This document shows positions 1-56,392 of a DNA stretch of 64,000 nt, piece by piece. The position numbers and the translations under genes were made by a program. Source of the stretch: Hormiphora californensis (taxonomy: Eukaryota > Ctenophora > Tentaculata > Cydippida > Pleurobrachiidae). The notes below the pieces were generated by a model. It had not been told where the DNA came from, searched no databases, and was given only the letters and a program-made list of their open reading frames with translations. The stretch is taken from assembly GCA_020137815.1 (NCBI GenBank), contig CM035356.1, positions 5,614,145 to 5,678,144 on the forward strand, written 5' to 3'. How positions within the stretch are numbered: position 1 is the stretch's first letter; each line of letters opens with the position of its first letter.

Positions 1-1398
1 ATTGCAAAAAACCAATTCTATGAAAAGGGGGAACAACTCTATTCCAGTAGCCTGCTTCGGGCTGATTTCCCCCTTACTTGCTGATACCTTTTTCGCAATT
101 ACAGCAAAAACGGTTGGAGTAGGAGCAAAATGTCTCTTTGAAGACCCCCCCAAAATCAGACCTTCTGAATCGATTAAGCTTGGTCCCAGGTCTCTACGAT
201 CATCCGTTTTGGAGATACAGGGAATTCCTCTCTTTTTCAAAAAGACGGGTTTCACAAAACAAGCTCTGTACACCACATCTTTCGCGGAAAAGTTCCAAAA
301 TTTTTGGGCCACATAGATAATCGTTTTGAGCAACTATTTCCAGATTTTCATCTCTAATGAAGCATGGGAACATTCTCAGCCAGCGTGTCAAAGAAGCAAA
401 AAAGGAAACCCTTCTCATGGCCAGAAATAAGCTCCATTTCAAAAATCCTTCTTTGGGCTTATTCACCTTTATATTCTCTTCAAATTCCAAGAATTTAATG
501 TTTCTATCTCAAAAAAAGTGATCCTGAGGTTAAAAATTCCAACAAAAATTGTAAAAACGCCACTTTGAAAATAGGCTGTAGCAAAAATATGAATTCGACT
601 TTAGGGCTAAAATTGCATATTTGAGGTCCATTTTGTATGACCTAAACCCTGGTGAAGTCATTTGGTTGGGCACTCGATGATGAAAAACGCCAGGTGTACC
701 CTTAAATCTTGAGAGATCTTGAGACGTGAGATGTTGATAGAGATATTACCCAAGTTTCTGGTTATGCGGCTGGATTGCGCTGCATTGAGACATGAGGATT
801 ATAAAGCTCTGGTATGTGTTGTGATGCACGAGTGTACTACTATTATAACAAGGTCCTGGTTATGGAAAAGGCAAACAAAATGTTGCTTGGATCGTTGTTG
901 AGGGCCGAGGGGTACAATTAGATTGAGGTATAACACAATGGAGCCATGTGGAAGCTGTCTTGTGTGTGTGAACAATATGGAACCAAGGATCGCTAGGCTA
1001 GGCAAAGAGGAGCTGGGATTGGGAAGGTGGTCGCTAGGCGGGGCTAGGCAAACTAACATCTATTCAGCTTTTGACCCGCCTACAAGTCCTTTAAACCCAG
1101 GAATTTTTGGGCGGTGTCTCGGTAAAAACAAACAATGCAAAGCATGATATCACTCACACACTATGACGTCATGTCACTATGATGACATATTAAACCCATA
1201 TGATGTCATATTATACCCTGTTATCAGTTATCAGTAGTAGCACTTCCTGTGGCCTATCACAGGTGGGTGTGAAGAGTTTGACCACGTCACATATTATTTA
1301 CATGTGATACCCTAGAATGCAGTGAGATCACGCAGGTCATGACTGCAGAGGGGATGATCTAATTCAATGCTATGCAGCATGATAAAGGCTTGGTTTAT
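1..1398. other. Gene-poor flank, no supported gene
   Basis: I see no convincing gene. Short open frames overlap on both strands between 1 and 490 and none resembles a known family or shows good splice sites. The stretch is mixed AT-rich sequence with nothing repetitive enough to name. Confidence 0.4.
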
Positions 1399-1587
1399 CT
1401 TTCTGAAACTACTCTATTCACGAGCGAATAGAGTACACGTCACTTTGCCGGCTACTTTCGTATACTTTCGTCTCAAAGTGAAAGTTGTAGGATAAACAAC
1501 TTTCACTTTGAGACGAAAGTATACGAAAGTAGCCGGCAAAGTGACGTGTACTCTATTCGCTCGTGAGTAGAGTAGTTTCAGAAAGAT
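1399..1587. repeat. Long near-perfect hairpin
   Basis: Arms of about 85-90 bases are nearly exact reverse complements around a short centre near 1487-1503. The left arm begins CTTTCTGAAACTACTC and the right arm ends with its complement. The sequence CTCAAAGTGAAAG lies in the inner arm. Probably a foldback or MITE. I could not define a target-site duplication. Confidence 0.75.
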
Positions 1588-1637
1588 TCTGCCTTCGAGC
1601 ATCACAAAAAGTTTTTGTGGTGCTCAAAGGCAGAATC
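1584..1637. repeat. Short hairpin next to the long one
   Basis: AGATTCTGCCTTCGAGCA.. pairs with ..TGCTCAAAGGCAGAATCT around ACAAAAAGTTTTTGT. It directly abuts the larger hairpin and shares AGATTCTG with it, so both may belong to one composite element. Confidence 0.65.
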
Positions 1638-1756
1638 TGGCCTCACCCAGTAGAAGCTAATTGTGAAAGGAGTGGCAAATAAGGGAAAATGAAAGTGAAA
1701 CTGAAAGTAGCGGTAGGCCAAAGATAACAGGGTCCCAGGGCCAGAATAAAGATAAG

Positions 1757-2893
1757 GGGCTCTTCGACGAAACTTTAAACACACTTAAAAACGTTGCGTA
1801 ACTCTCCTTTCACACCTTCTAATTGATTTTCACACCCCTTAAGCATGGTTTGTGTCGACGAAACTTTTTAGAAATCTTGCTTAGTGAAAATTGAGGGGTA
1901 GTAAGTGAAGTTTTACACAAGCTCTCCAAACCTTGCGTAACCCCCTAATCACGTGGTAAAATCACGTGATTTGGGCCAAATTGAAGCGACAATGACGTCA
2001 TAGTTCACGCAATATCTCACTCAAATATCGAGAAAAGTGAGGTTTGTTAAGTCTCCTCCAGAGGAGACTTAATGGTAGACAAGACAGCGCTGGCAAGTAA
2101 AAGATGCTACAAAACAGTGTATATTTTGCTTCTCGCATGTAGAAAAAAGATAAAATGGCACTCATTGTCCCCCAATTAGCTATCTCTACTCAACCACAAT
2201 ATTGAGGCACTAGTTTGGGGTTTCAGCCAAGCCCATACTGCATACAGCATCTGTATTAGACTCTCACAGTCAGATAAGATGTGGATGAATTCAGTTGTTT
2301 TCCTTCTGGCAGGACAAGATGAACAGTGAACTACTACTATACTTTCACTGTTTATCTCTTCATCTAGCAGCTTATCTATTCATCTCATCCGGCCTAAATA
2401 ATATTGCAAGTTATTAGTGTATAGGTTTATTGATTTTTCATAATGAACAATCAATGTTAGATCTCTATTTGTCCGCTATAACATTCATTGCCAGCTACTG
2501 TAAGAGTACACAGAGTTTTGAAGATTTGAAATTTCTTGAATCTTGAGAAATGGAAGTCAAACTTCTTCTTCACCCCCAATCTGGTGTGATATCTCGCTAA
2601 CACTATTGGCTGGTGAACCCTACACGTGACCAAATTGACGCCTGTGTAAACCCATGTAATGGAAATCCTATCACGTGTCCAGTTTCGATCCCCTGATTGG
2701 TTTTCTACACCCATACACGAGGGGTGATCCGGGGCTTCACGTGGTATACACGTGGTTCACACCAAGGACCTAAAGTGAGGTTTTGGAAAGCGTTCGACGA
2801 CACCCCTCTCGAGACAAGTCTGAAAAATTTTCCTTGTGTAACTCTAAAGAGAGCTTATTTATTAAGTGTGCTTTAAGTTTCGTCGAAGAGCCC
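1757..2893. mobile_element. 1.1-kb inverted-repeat element, 3-bp TSD
   Basis: The ends are inverted repeats: GGGCTCTTCGACGAAACTT at the left and AAGTTTCGTCGAAGAGCCC at the right, with weaker similarity continuing inward (GTAACTCT on both sides). The flanking triplet AAG occurs at 1754-1756 and 2894-2896, consistent with a 3-bp target-site duplication. No transposase frame is visible, so this would be a non-autonomous DNA transposon of unassigned superfamily. Confidence 0.6.
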
Positions 2894-3074
2894 AAGGTCC
2901 CAGAATTATTGGATTTCTGCTGAGAGCGAGATGACAACGTGATACTGATTATTATAAATATAAGTACTGGCCGAAAGAATGTCTATAATTCGAATGGTAT
3001 TCGTTTAAAAGACGGCAAGAGGGTAAAGGCTGTTCTATAGAATCTCTATGACATAATCGTTAGATGCTGAATAT

Positions 3075-3570
3075 TTCGATAATGAAACTGAAAGTGAAAG
3101 TGAAAGTATACCGCGTTGCCTGCTGCAGCAGAGAATGATAGTCGGAATGATAGTCGGAATATGTCGGAGTAATCATAATCCTTGCCTGCTTGCTGCAGTA
3201 GAGATCAATGAAAGTGAAAGTAATGGTACTAGTCCTTGCCTGCTTGCTGCAGCAGAGAATGAAAGTGAAAGTAATGATAGTCCTTGCTTGCTATAACTGC
3301 AGTAGAGATCAATGAAAGTGAAACTGAAAGTTGACTGCCATTACAGAGAAAGTGAAAGTAGTGACCTAGCTACACTGCCTTGAATAATTATAGAGAATGA
3401 AAGTGAGACTCTATGTGTGCGAGAGATTCATATGCATATTTATATGGTTACCACACAGGATAGTGGCCCCTTTGTTAGAATAACAATATAGCTTATGCAG
3501 TATTCACGATGTTTCACTTTCACTATTATATGCACCTTCACTATTTATTAGAAGAGAATGAAAGTGAAAG
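3075..3570 (+). promoter_or_regulatory. Cluster of GAAAGTGAAA (ISRE/IRF-like) motifs
   Basis: The motif GAAAGTGAAAG or GAAACTGAAAG occurs repeatedly here, for example near 3083, 3208, 3258, 3313, 3345 and 3557, partly within an imperfect repeat of about 80 bases that also carries CTTGCCTGCTTGCTGCAG. Spaced GAAA half-sites are the known recognition pattern of interferon regulatory factors. Further copies lie near 1690, 4953 and, inverted, 5490. Binding is inferred only; a simple repeat origin is possible. Confidence 0.35.
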
Positions 3571-3940
3571 GCCGCAGCTGGGGGGGGGGGGGACAAAGAA
3601 ACCCCGCAGGAGCCTTGTTCAGGGACTAGGGAGTCTCTATTCAATTTGAGTTAGGGAGCAGCTCTATGTGCCATGAGGTGCATCGCTTGTAGTATAATAT
3701 GCCTCCATTCAGACGAGTGTAGTTATCTCTGCATAGTATGTCTATTTCTAATGTCTACGACGACATCGGACATGTCTACGACAAATGAGCAATTGAAGCA
3801 AAACTGGTTAGGATATTATAAAAGTGAGTACAAAGGGCATCGCTATAAAACGGTGCAGTTAAAATCTCAATAAATTTCCCAAACCTGGATTAATCTTGGA
3901 TACCTAATTTGGACATATCTGTGATTATTCTGAGGTGCAT

Positions 3941-4008
3941 CTGTCAGAGCATTGGCCTGACCCATTCTCGTTTCTCTGAGAACTGTGGTCAGAGCATTGG
4001 CCTGACAG
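3941..4008. mobile_element. 68-bp MITE with CTGTCAGAGC termini
   Basis: Inverted ends CTGTCAGAGCATTGGCCTGAC and GTCAGAGCATTGGCCTGACAG are flanked by 8-bp direct repeats AGGTGCAT (3933-3940) and AGGTTCAT (4009-4016), one mismatch. A second copy lies at 51298-51379 with its own perfect 8-bp duplication. Eight-bp duplications fit hAT-type elements. Confidence 0.7.
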
Positions 4009-4549
4009 AGGTTCATGCACGACTGTTTTCCCCCATTCACTAAACTATAGTTTATTGATACTCCCAACTGTCACTGAAAAACATTCTCATTTCTCATGTT
4101 TACCGACCAGCTGCAGCTACTCAAGGTTCCGAAATACGTATTCGTAAAATCCTCGAAGACTATTGCCTATAAACCCCGGGTATACATCCGTATCGTACTC
4201 ATCCCGAATCACCTTCGCTACCTGTATAATTATAATATGGCATTGGTATAGTGACAGAATGTATGGAATATTGTAGGTCATAGGAAACGATTCTTTTGAC
4301 TCTAGCAGAGTACAATGAACTGCTACTTGTTGATCAGTGACACAACAAACAACAACTGCAGTAGTACTGACCTCTTCCGAATTCCCAGCGGCCGAAGAAG
4401 TGTAGAGAAGGGATAACACCATACCAGCCCTCCCATAGCGTCTCACAAAAGCAGGAATAAGGTCCCCAGCAGGTTTGTAATTTAGCTGCGTTGAAAACTT
4501 GGCCCACCTGTGTGGGTTTGTAGCAAGATTGTGGGAAGTTTTAGGGGGG

Positions 4550-4665
4550 GAAACAGTCTGAATCTCAGGTTCAGATCACTGAGATTTCGGGGAATAGCCA
4601 TGAGATCTCAGGTCTCAGGGGTAAATAGCCGTGACCTGAACCTGAGGTTCAGTCACGACTGTTTC
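4550..4665. mobile_element. Palindromic MITE ending CACGACTGTTTC
   Basis: About 116 bases with nested inverted segments (CTGAACCTGAGGTTCAG, GAGATCTCAGG). A related copy lies at 14415-14540 and shares ends GAAACAGTC..GACTGTTTC, CTCAGGTTCAG and AATAGCC. The target duplication is unclear. Confidence 0.5.
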
Positions 4666-5834
4666 GCCCATAGTTTTCAACTTTCCTGTCCTTGTTTGTT
4701 TGTTTGTGATGTGATTGCCGTGTCTGGAAGTGGAGAATGACCTGTCTTTTCCCAGTTATAGGATTTATGGGGATAGAATTATGACTTTCTCAATGAATAA
4801 TGACACTCCCATCTACCACAAATGAGATCATGGCAATATGACGTGAGGAGCACACTCTTTAACATGTCAACATCCCACATATATTAGTTAGTCTACTGCA
4901 CTCGACTACTGCCGCTCCTATATAGCTGCAGCTAGCTGTTATAATATGCGGATTGAAAGTGAAAGTAATCAGACTTTTGTATAGGGCACGTGATCACTGA
5001 CATGATGGCGCCCATCTGTGTTCGCGCTCACCTTCGGAGGGGGGTTGCCACGCAACTGCCAGGTGGCCTTATGATTATATGTTGTAATAGGATTATAATA
5101 TTCCTTGTGGTCCTATCATGTAATAGTATTATCATATGTTCCTTGTATAATTCGAACGAAGGAGGCATGGGAGCCCCGGTAAATATAACAGAGAACAGCA
5201 GGTGCCTAGGTGGTGCTATAATCATCATGTGTAGTGAGATAGTTAAAATAATGTGTACGCCTTGTTATTCCTGCCGTTCCTATGTGAATGTTCCTTCCCT
5301 AGCAGCAGGTGGCCCTCACGAATATATCCTATAGTGTGGAGGCCGGAGGGGTATACCACATATATGTTGTCCACATATAATGTTGTCGGCTTCCATATAA
5401 CATAAAGGAGCTGCATAAACTCATTACGAAACTAGCCAGCGTGGCAGTTGGAGAGTTTCTCTTTCACTATGAAGCATGAAGTTTCACTTTCACCGTATGA
5501 ATAACTACATTTGATATGCATGAGCTTCAGCTTCACTGTCCAAGATATTCATACAGTAATGCAGTGTCACTGATATTTGCATAAAGCTTAACACTATCAA
5601 TGACGTTAAGCTATCAATATTTCAAAAGTCTTACTTCCTTATTCTAACTTTGGGCATTAGCACGATTAATTGTTGAGTAAGGGGTGTACTCTTCCCCCTT
5701 ACTCAACAAACGATTAATAAATATAGACAAATACCACAAAATACAATTTCCGGATATTACCTCCCTTGCACCTCTGGAGATCTCCTGGAGAGGTCCGGAG
5801 GTGCAATGGAGGCCGTTATGTGCCCCTATAATAC
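4666..5834. other. Intergenic, no supported gene
   Basis: Lies downstream of the minus-strand metallopeptidase. Contains GAAAGTGAAAGT near 4953, its reverse complement near 5490, and a small hairpin at about 5768-5804 (GCACCTCTGGAGATCTCC.. pairing with ..GGTCCGGAGGTGC). No coding signal recognised. Confidence 0.4.
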
Positions 5835-10249
<4,415 letters not shown>

Positions 10250-11229
10250 TGACAAGTATGTTTATATGCGACTAGGATATATATGTGTGACAAGGATGTG
10301 CGAAGGAGTGTTATTAGATTACAGAATACGTGTAGGCATGGGTTTTATGTGTAGCTCCCCACCCGCATAGTGTGCTTGACATTTTATTCCGTGAATGAAG
10401 AATATAAAGATCCAAATTCCTGGGAGCAGATATTGAGAACATATTCTGTATATATCTGGTGTATAAATTGCTAAGATCTAGTCTAAGATCTAGTCTAAGA
10501 TCTAGTCTAAGATCTATAGATTCTGGATTTCAGCTTACAGCTGCAAGACGTTAGACTACAGCTAGGCCGATAGGATTCCTAGTAGGATTCCTAGTAGAAG
10601 CTAGGCTCAAGGTCGTGAAAGACCTGATAAATAATCATATTGTTAGTATCGTCTTGATATTGAATAATGGTATCCCCACAGTCCATTGAATTATACAGGC
10701 ATTCAATGAATGGCATTAGCCTTGGGTAGGTATAGAAGAAGGAATCCGACGAATAACTTGGACACATATCAGAATTGAATTATTAATATTTAATATCTCT
10801 GTCAGGGCTATATAACATTATGGGATGATGGGAATGGACTCACCGAAGGGCCATGATCTTGGTTAAGAAAATGGGTATGAGAAATACGGATTACGGAATT
10901 ACATTAACTTACCAGGCCCGCGTCTAGATGAAACTAAAAACGTTTGATCTCCAGACGGACGTCAGAGCTCTGAAACGACGTGTCGAGCTGTGGCTTGGCA
11001 TGTTATTGCCACCTATTATAATAGGCATGTATTACCTAGCTTATAATAGCTAGAGTCTAGACGTCACAGTTGTTGGTCGTGTGAATCCAACCGGTCCAGA
11101 AGCTGTGTGGGGTGACGATCTGAACGTAATTGAGGATCAAAACAACAAATAAGAAAATTATTATTATTATTATTTCCTGAAACATTCGATGGATGATTCG
11201 AAGAGCCTGACCCAGTTCATTACCGGTCC
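10250..11229. other. Intergenic with short tandem repeat
   Basis: Upstream of the metallopeptidase start. Contains about four tandem copies of AGATCTAGTCTA (10470-10516) and a doubled GGATTCCTAGTA near 10575. No gene recognised; the metallopeptidase promoter should lie here but no element is identifiable. Confidence 0.4.
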
Positions 11230-12168
11230 AGACCCTGTGCTCTACCCTGTACTCTACCCTGTGCTCTACCCTGTGCTCTACCCTGTGCTCTACCCTGTGC
11301 TCTACCCTGTGCTCTACCCTGTGCTCTACCCTGTGCTCTACCCTGTGCTCTACCCTGTGCTCTACCCTGTGCTCTACCCTGTGCTCTACCCTGTGCTCTA
11401 CCCTGTGCTCTACCCTGTGCTCTACCCTGTGCTCTACCCTGTGCTCTACCCTGTGCTCTACCCTGTGCTCTACCCTGTGCTCTACCCTGTGCTCTACCCT
11501 ATGCTCTACCCTGTGCTCTACCCTGTGCTCTACCCTGTGCTCTACCCTGTGCTCTACCCTGTGCTCTACCCTGTGCTCTACCCTGTGCTCTACCCTGTGC
11601 TCTACCCTGTGCTCTACCCTGTGCTCTACCCTGTGCTCTACCCTGTGCTCTACCCTATGCTCTACCCTGTGCTCTACCCTGTGCTCTACCCTGTACTCTA
11701 CCCTGTGCTCTACCCTGTACTCTACCCTGTGCTCTACCCTGTGCTCTACCCTGTGCTCTACCCTGTGCTCTACCCTGTGCTCTACCCTGTGCTCTACCCT
11801 GTGCTCTACCCTGTGCTCTACCCTGTGCTCTACCCTGTGCTCTACCCTGTGCTCTACCCTGTGCTCTACCCTGTGCTCTACCCTGTGCTCTACCCTATGC
11901 TCTACCCTGTGCTCTACCCTGTGCTCTACCCTGTGCTCTACCCTGTGCTCTACCCTGTACTCTACCCTGTGCTCTACCCTGTACTCTACCCTGTGCTCTA
12001 CCCTGTGCTCTACCCTGTGCTCTACCCTGTGCTCTACCCTGTGCTCTACCCTGTGCTCTACCCTATGCTCTACCCTGTGCTCTACCCTGTGCTCTACCCT
12101 GTGCTCTACCCTGTGCTCTACCCTGTGCTCTACCCTGTGCTCTACCCTGTGCTCTACCATGTGCTCTA
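11230..12168. repeat. 12-bp minisatellite CCCTGTGCTCTA, about 78 copies
   Basis: A 0.94-kb array of CCCTGTGCTCTA with two recurrent variants, CCCTATGCTCTA and CCCTGTACTCTA. The 12-bp period keeps long frames open on both strands (LYPV repeats and VEHR repeats), which are not evidence for a gene. Variant units recur at intervals such as 240 bases, suggesting block duplications within the array. Confidence 0.95.
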
Positions 12169-12510
12169 CGGAGCTTTTCAGAAAAGCTGCTTTTCTGGAT
12201 GAGCTTTACAAGACAAATCCAACGCAACCGGATTTAGTTTTCTATAATCTTATAGCTATAGGAAAGGAATTTTTGGTCATTTTTTGGTGCTCGAACCAAT
12301 CAGAATTTCGGAATCCTGGCTCGCACGCCAAAAAGTGATTTGGCTGCGAAGCAGGTGTGAGGGTTTCGTGAAAAATCGCGCGCGAAAAAAGAGGGCGCGA
12401 CGTGCCCAAAAAAGTAATAGACCAAAAATGAAGAAAAGAAAGCTAAATATAGTTGCGTTGGATTATCATTAAGCTTATTCCTTTTTACCTCTAATTACCT
12501 TCTCTAATTA

Positions 12511-14126
<1,616 letters not shown>

Positions 14127-14414
14127 CTCTAATTACTTTGTTTTACTCAAATGTTTTCAAATTGAACAGATTAATAAATTAGTTGTAGCTGATTAATTTT
14201 ATGGATGACTTCATCATTCATCAAGTTTCTATGGTAACACATTTGTAAGTAACTCGATCGCCCCGGAAGGACATTGAGCAGGTTCTGTAATCTGTTACAC
14301 TTACAGCTGCAGTTGCAGTAGCATATAGGATTCCTTTTTCTGGATTCTCGGATTCACACATAGGTATGCCAGATCCAATTGCAGATTAGAAAGTTAACAA
14401 GAACTAGGTATAGG

Positions 14415-14540
14415 GAAAAAGAGTCGTGCCTGAACCTCAGGTTCAGGACACGGCTATATTCCACTGAGATCTCAGGTTTCAGTGACGGCTATTCCCTGAG
14501 ACTTAAGGGAATAGCCGTCAGGTTCGGGCACGACTGTTTC
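14415..14540. mobile_element. Palindromic MITE, second copy
   Basis: Related to the element at 4550-4665. Contains CCTGAACCTCAGGTTCAGG and the pair GGCTATTCCCTGAGACTTAAGGGAATAGCC, ending GGGCACGACTGTTTC. It ends 45 bases before the start codon of the small secreted protein, so it may form part of that promoter. Confidence 0.5.
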
Positions 14541-14585
14541 ATAATATATATGAAATTAAACTTCTTCTTAATTTAAGCTGCACAG

Positions 14586-15961
14586 ATGTATCTTGTGAGC
14601 CTAGTGGTGATTTGCTTCCTTCAACTTGCCAATTCCTACGAATATTCGTACGATTGTTACGACCAGAAATGTAGTGGGACGGGCACCTACTCAGACTACT
14701 ACATTACATGTGACCAGAGACAGTATTATAACCAATCGTGTTCCGTGGAATCAGACGGGTACCCACGGTGTGATTACGGTGATGGTGGAAGTATTAGTAA
14801 GTATGACTAAAGCTGTAGTCTAAAGGATTGTTTCTATTCGGTTTGAGTACTATATAAGTGATTGTGAAACAGTAGTATTGAGTACTTATGTGCCTCGCCC
14901 GGCTAATCTAGTGAATCTCCTTGCTGTACAGCTTGTTAAACAAGGAAGTGAAACTATAGGGTTCTGTACAGAGTTTCTCTTTACTATTCACATCATCCCC
15001 CATAAAAAAGTCGCTTGGCAAATTCCCTCGTCGCTCGGCAATTGGTTCGGCAACAACAGGTGGTTTGCCGAGCCAGTCGCTCGGCTAATCAAGGAAGTCG
15101 CCGTGTTTTCACCGCGTTCTTACAGAAAAAGTACATTTTTTCAGCACTTTTTTTCAAAATCTCCTGCTGAAAAATACAAAGTGCTGAAAAAATGTGCTTT
15201 TTCTGTAAGAACGCGGTGAAATCACGGAGACTTCCTTGATTAGCCGAGCGACTGGCTCGGCAAACCACCTGTTGTTGCCGAACCAATTGCCGAGCGACGA
15301 GGGAATTTGCCAAGCGACTTTTTTATGGGGGATTTACATTCTAAAAATATGATGACTGGTATCGCCCTGCTGCTGTGCGCGGGCATATCAACTAACTACT
15401 ATTAGATAGTAGTGGTACTAAAGCTGTAGTCTAAAGGATTGTTTCTATTCGGTTTGAGTACTATATAAGTGATTGTGAAACAGTAGTATTGAGTACTTAT
15501 GTGCCTCGCCCGGCTAATCTAGTGAATCTCCTTGCTGTACAGCTTGTTAAACAAGGAAGTGAAACTAGAGGGTTCTGTACAGAGTTTCTCTTTACTATTC
15601 ACATCATTTACATTCTAAAAATATAGTAGGTACTCAGTGAGTACCTACTGGTCTAGGTAGGATCATGATCCGAATCGTGGGTCCTGGCATGAACCAAGAT
15701 ATGGAAGAGCACGGACTTCACATGCTCCTACTCTCATTAAATGGGGAAGTACCTGGGCCAAACGGATACCCGGCTCTCGCGGGCACAATGAGGCTCCTGG
15801 CGTGGACACCTAAATTGGGGGAAGGGAAACCAGCCATCGGCTACCTCGATTTCGACGAGGAATTCTACGCGGGCGTCACTGCCCGAGGTGGAATCCTCAC
15901 TACATTCGAGGGAACCTTTGAGTGCACCCTGGCCAATGATAATTTGCCGTCCATATTTTAA
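14586..15961 (+). CDS. Small secreted protein, unknown function
   Basis: Two exons, 14586-14796 and 15657-15961, join in phase to 171 residues. The start ATG opens a clear signal peptide (MYLVSLVVICFLQLANS). Exon 1 then encodes a Tyr/Cys-rich segment with four cysteines in the mature part (YDCYDQKCSG, YITCDQRQ, QSCSVESDG, PRCDYGDGG). Exon 2 encodes a Gly/Leu-rich segment ending LANDNLPSIF with one further cysteine. The donor is A|GTAAGT; the acceptor I chose is CTAG at 15656, because the one four bases later brings a stop. The intron contains a tandem duplication and a foldback insertion. AATAAA at 16307 is a plausible polyadenylation signal. I do not recognise the family. An additional exon cannot be excluded. 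Confidence 0.5.
14807..15624. repeat. Direct duplication of about 205 bp, one copy interrupted
   Basis: Copy 1 is 14807-14996 plus 15332-15349; copy 2 is 15418-15624. Both begin CTAAAGCTGTAGTCTAAAGG and match almost base for base. Copy 1 is split by the foldback at 14997-15331; copy 2 shows the uninterrupted site CACATCATTTACATTC. Confidence 0.85.
14997..15331. mobile_element. 335-bp foldback insertion with resolved empty site
   Basis: Begins CCCCCATAAAAAAGTCGCTT and ends with its reverse complement; the arms are near-perfect inverted repeats of about 155 bases with the loop near 15160. Comparison with the neighbouring duplicate gives the empty site CACATCATTTACATTC, so the insertion duplicated AT. 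It lies in the intron of the small secreted protein gene. Confidence 0.85.
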
Positions 15962-16694
15962 CACAGGACGTTTTTAGCCAGGTTTTCTTGATTCTATTTC
16001 TAAACTTCATCAATGGGTTGCAACAACAAGTAAAATAGAAGTATTTTTTTTGGTAGAAACTGAAAGAATCTCAAATACATTTAACGTTAAACAAATGTAC
16101 ACAATATCTTCTTGCGCCCGTTTCAGATAAACTCATTTCCACTATATCTAATATCTATACAAATTGCACATGTGCAGCACGTGTTTTGAATTAACAAATT
16201 AAATTCTACAAATACTCAGCTGAATATTGTAAAACAATTATTATATGAGATCCAGCCCAATTGTAACTGGAGTTATGGAGTTATGGAGAACATCATATTC
16301 AATTTTAATAAAGTATTCACAAAAGGATGTCAGGAAAATACATCTGTAGAATCATATATGATTTACTACCAAGTTTCGATTAAACAAGGTCAAATATAAA
16401 ACAGAAATGTTTCTAAGACAGTTGTTAACTAGCTAAAACGACACACACACAAATGAAATACTAATAATTCATCTTTGAAGCATAAACTCGAAGATAATAT
16501 AGTCAGTAAGAAGGGGTCTTCCCACCAATTTTTAATCAGTTTTTGGCCGGAATATTTGGATTCTGGAAAAGATTGCTAGCAAAAGTGTAAAAGTATTATA
16601 TATAACTCCCCATTTTTCTTTCTCTGCAGCTAGCAATTCCTATTCATTTCCATCTCGATTCTGAAATCCCAAATTGTTTGTTGAGGATCACACC
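15962..16694. other. Convergent 3' intergenic region
   Basis: Separates the 3' end of the plus-strand small secreted gene from the 3' end of the minus-strand receptor gene. It is AT-rich and holds AATAAA at 16307-16312 for the plus-strand gene. I found no clear canonical signal on the minus strand. No further gene seen. Confidence 0.5.
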
Positions 16695-55488
<38,794 letters not shown>

Positions 55489-55607
55489 TAGGGGAGAGAG
55501 AGTGAGGATAGAATAGAACCAAGACGTTAATATACCAGACAAGAACGAACAGTGTTACAAGATTTTGCGTGCCCTAATTACACAATAGATATCAAGCGCT
55601 GAATCTG

Positions 55608-55612
<5 letters not shown>

Positions 55613-55660
<48 letters not shown>

Positions 55661-55685
55661 GTCTCTCTATCTCTCTGTCTCTCTA

Positions 55686-55708
<23 letters not shown>
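55613..55708. repeat. (TC)n tract
   Basis: CT dinucleotide repeat with CTAT and CTGT interruptions. Confidence 0.95.
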
Positions 55709-55716
<8 letters not shown>

Positions 55717-56337
55717 GACAGTCTGACACCGGTTGGCTGTGATTTATATGACCAACGCGAAACTTAGCTTAAATAAAAACGAATCTTTCGGGAAAGGGTA
55801 ATAATTTTAGTACATAGGTTGCATATCTCAAAAGACGGTTAATCAGGCGGCTCGATTTTTTTTGACTAAACGAGTCCCAAATTGAACTTAGTACTTTTAA
55901 TTACATTTGATGGCCGTTCCTTATTTGAAGATTTCAAAAGCTAACTCAATAACCATTCCAATTTCAGAGACGGTTATATGTAACGGAAATTTGTAACCGC
56001 CTTCGTGGGAGCTTACATTGCATTTTGGCTTTGTGCCATCATTCTCAGCACACTAAAAATGTTTGTGAAGATGAAGCACTAGTATAATCTGGAAATTTGA
56101 TGAAGGATCATCATACTTCCGATTTAAATTTACGATATATTGACTAACTGTCGTTCCCGACTAGACGATATATGTCATTTAAGTAACTTGAGAAATCAAA
56201 ATTGATCACTTGCCCGGGGCAAATTGCCCAGTAAGTTATTGAGGTAAAAGATGTTGAATATATGCCAGGAAATTAAAACAAGTTAGTTAACCAGCTATAA
56301 ACCGTTAAGCTACTACAGGTGTGTACAGTTATCTACA

Positions 56338-56339
<2 letters not shown>

Positions 56340-56392
<53 letters not shown>

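Noticed and set aside
4117-4446. 109-codon minus-strand frame
   Set aside because: No recognised domain, no supporting splice or context evidence; left as intergenic.
11057-12202. Open frames of over 330 codons on both strands
   Set aside because: Produced by the 12-bp minisatellite; VEHR and LYPV repeats have no gene context or splice signals.
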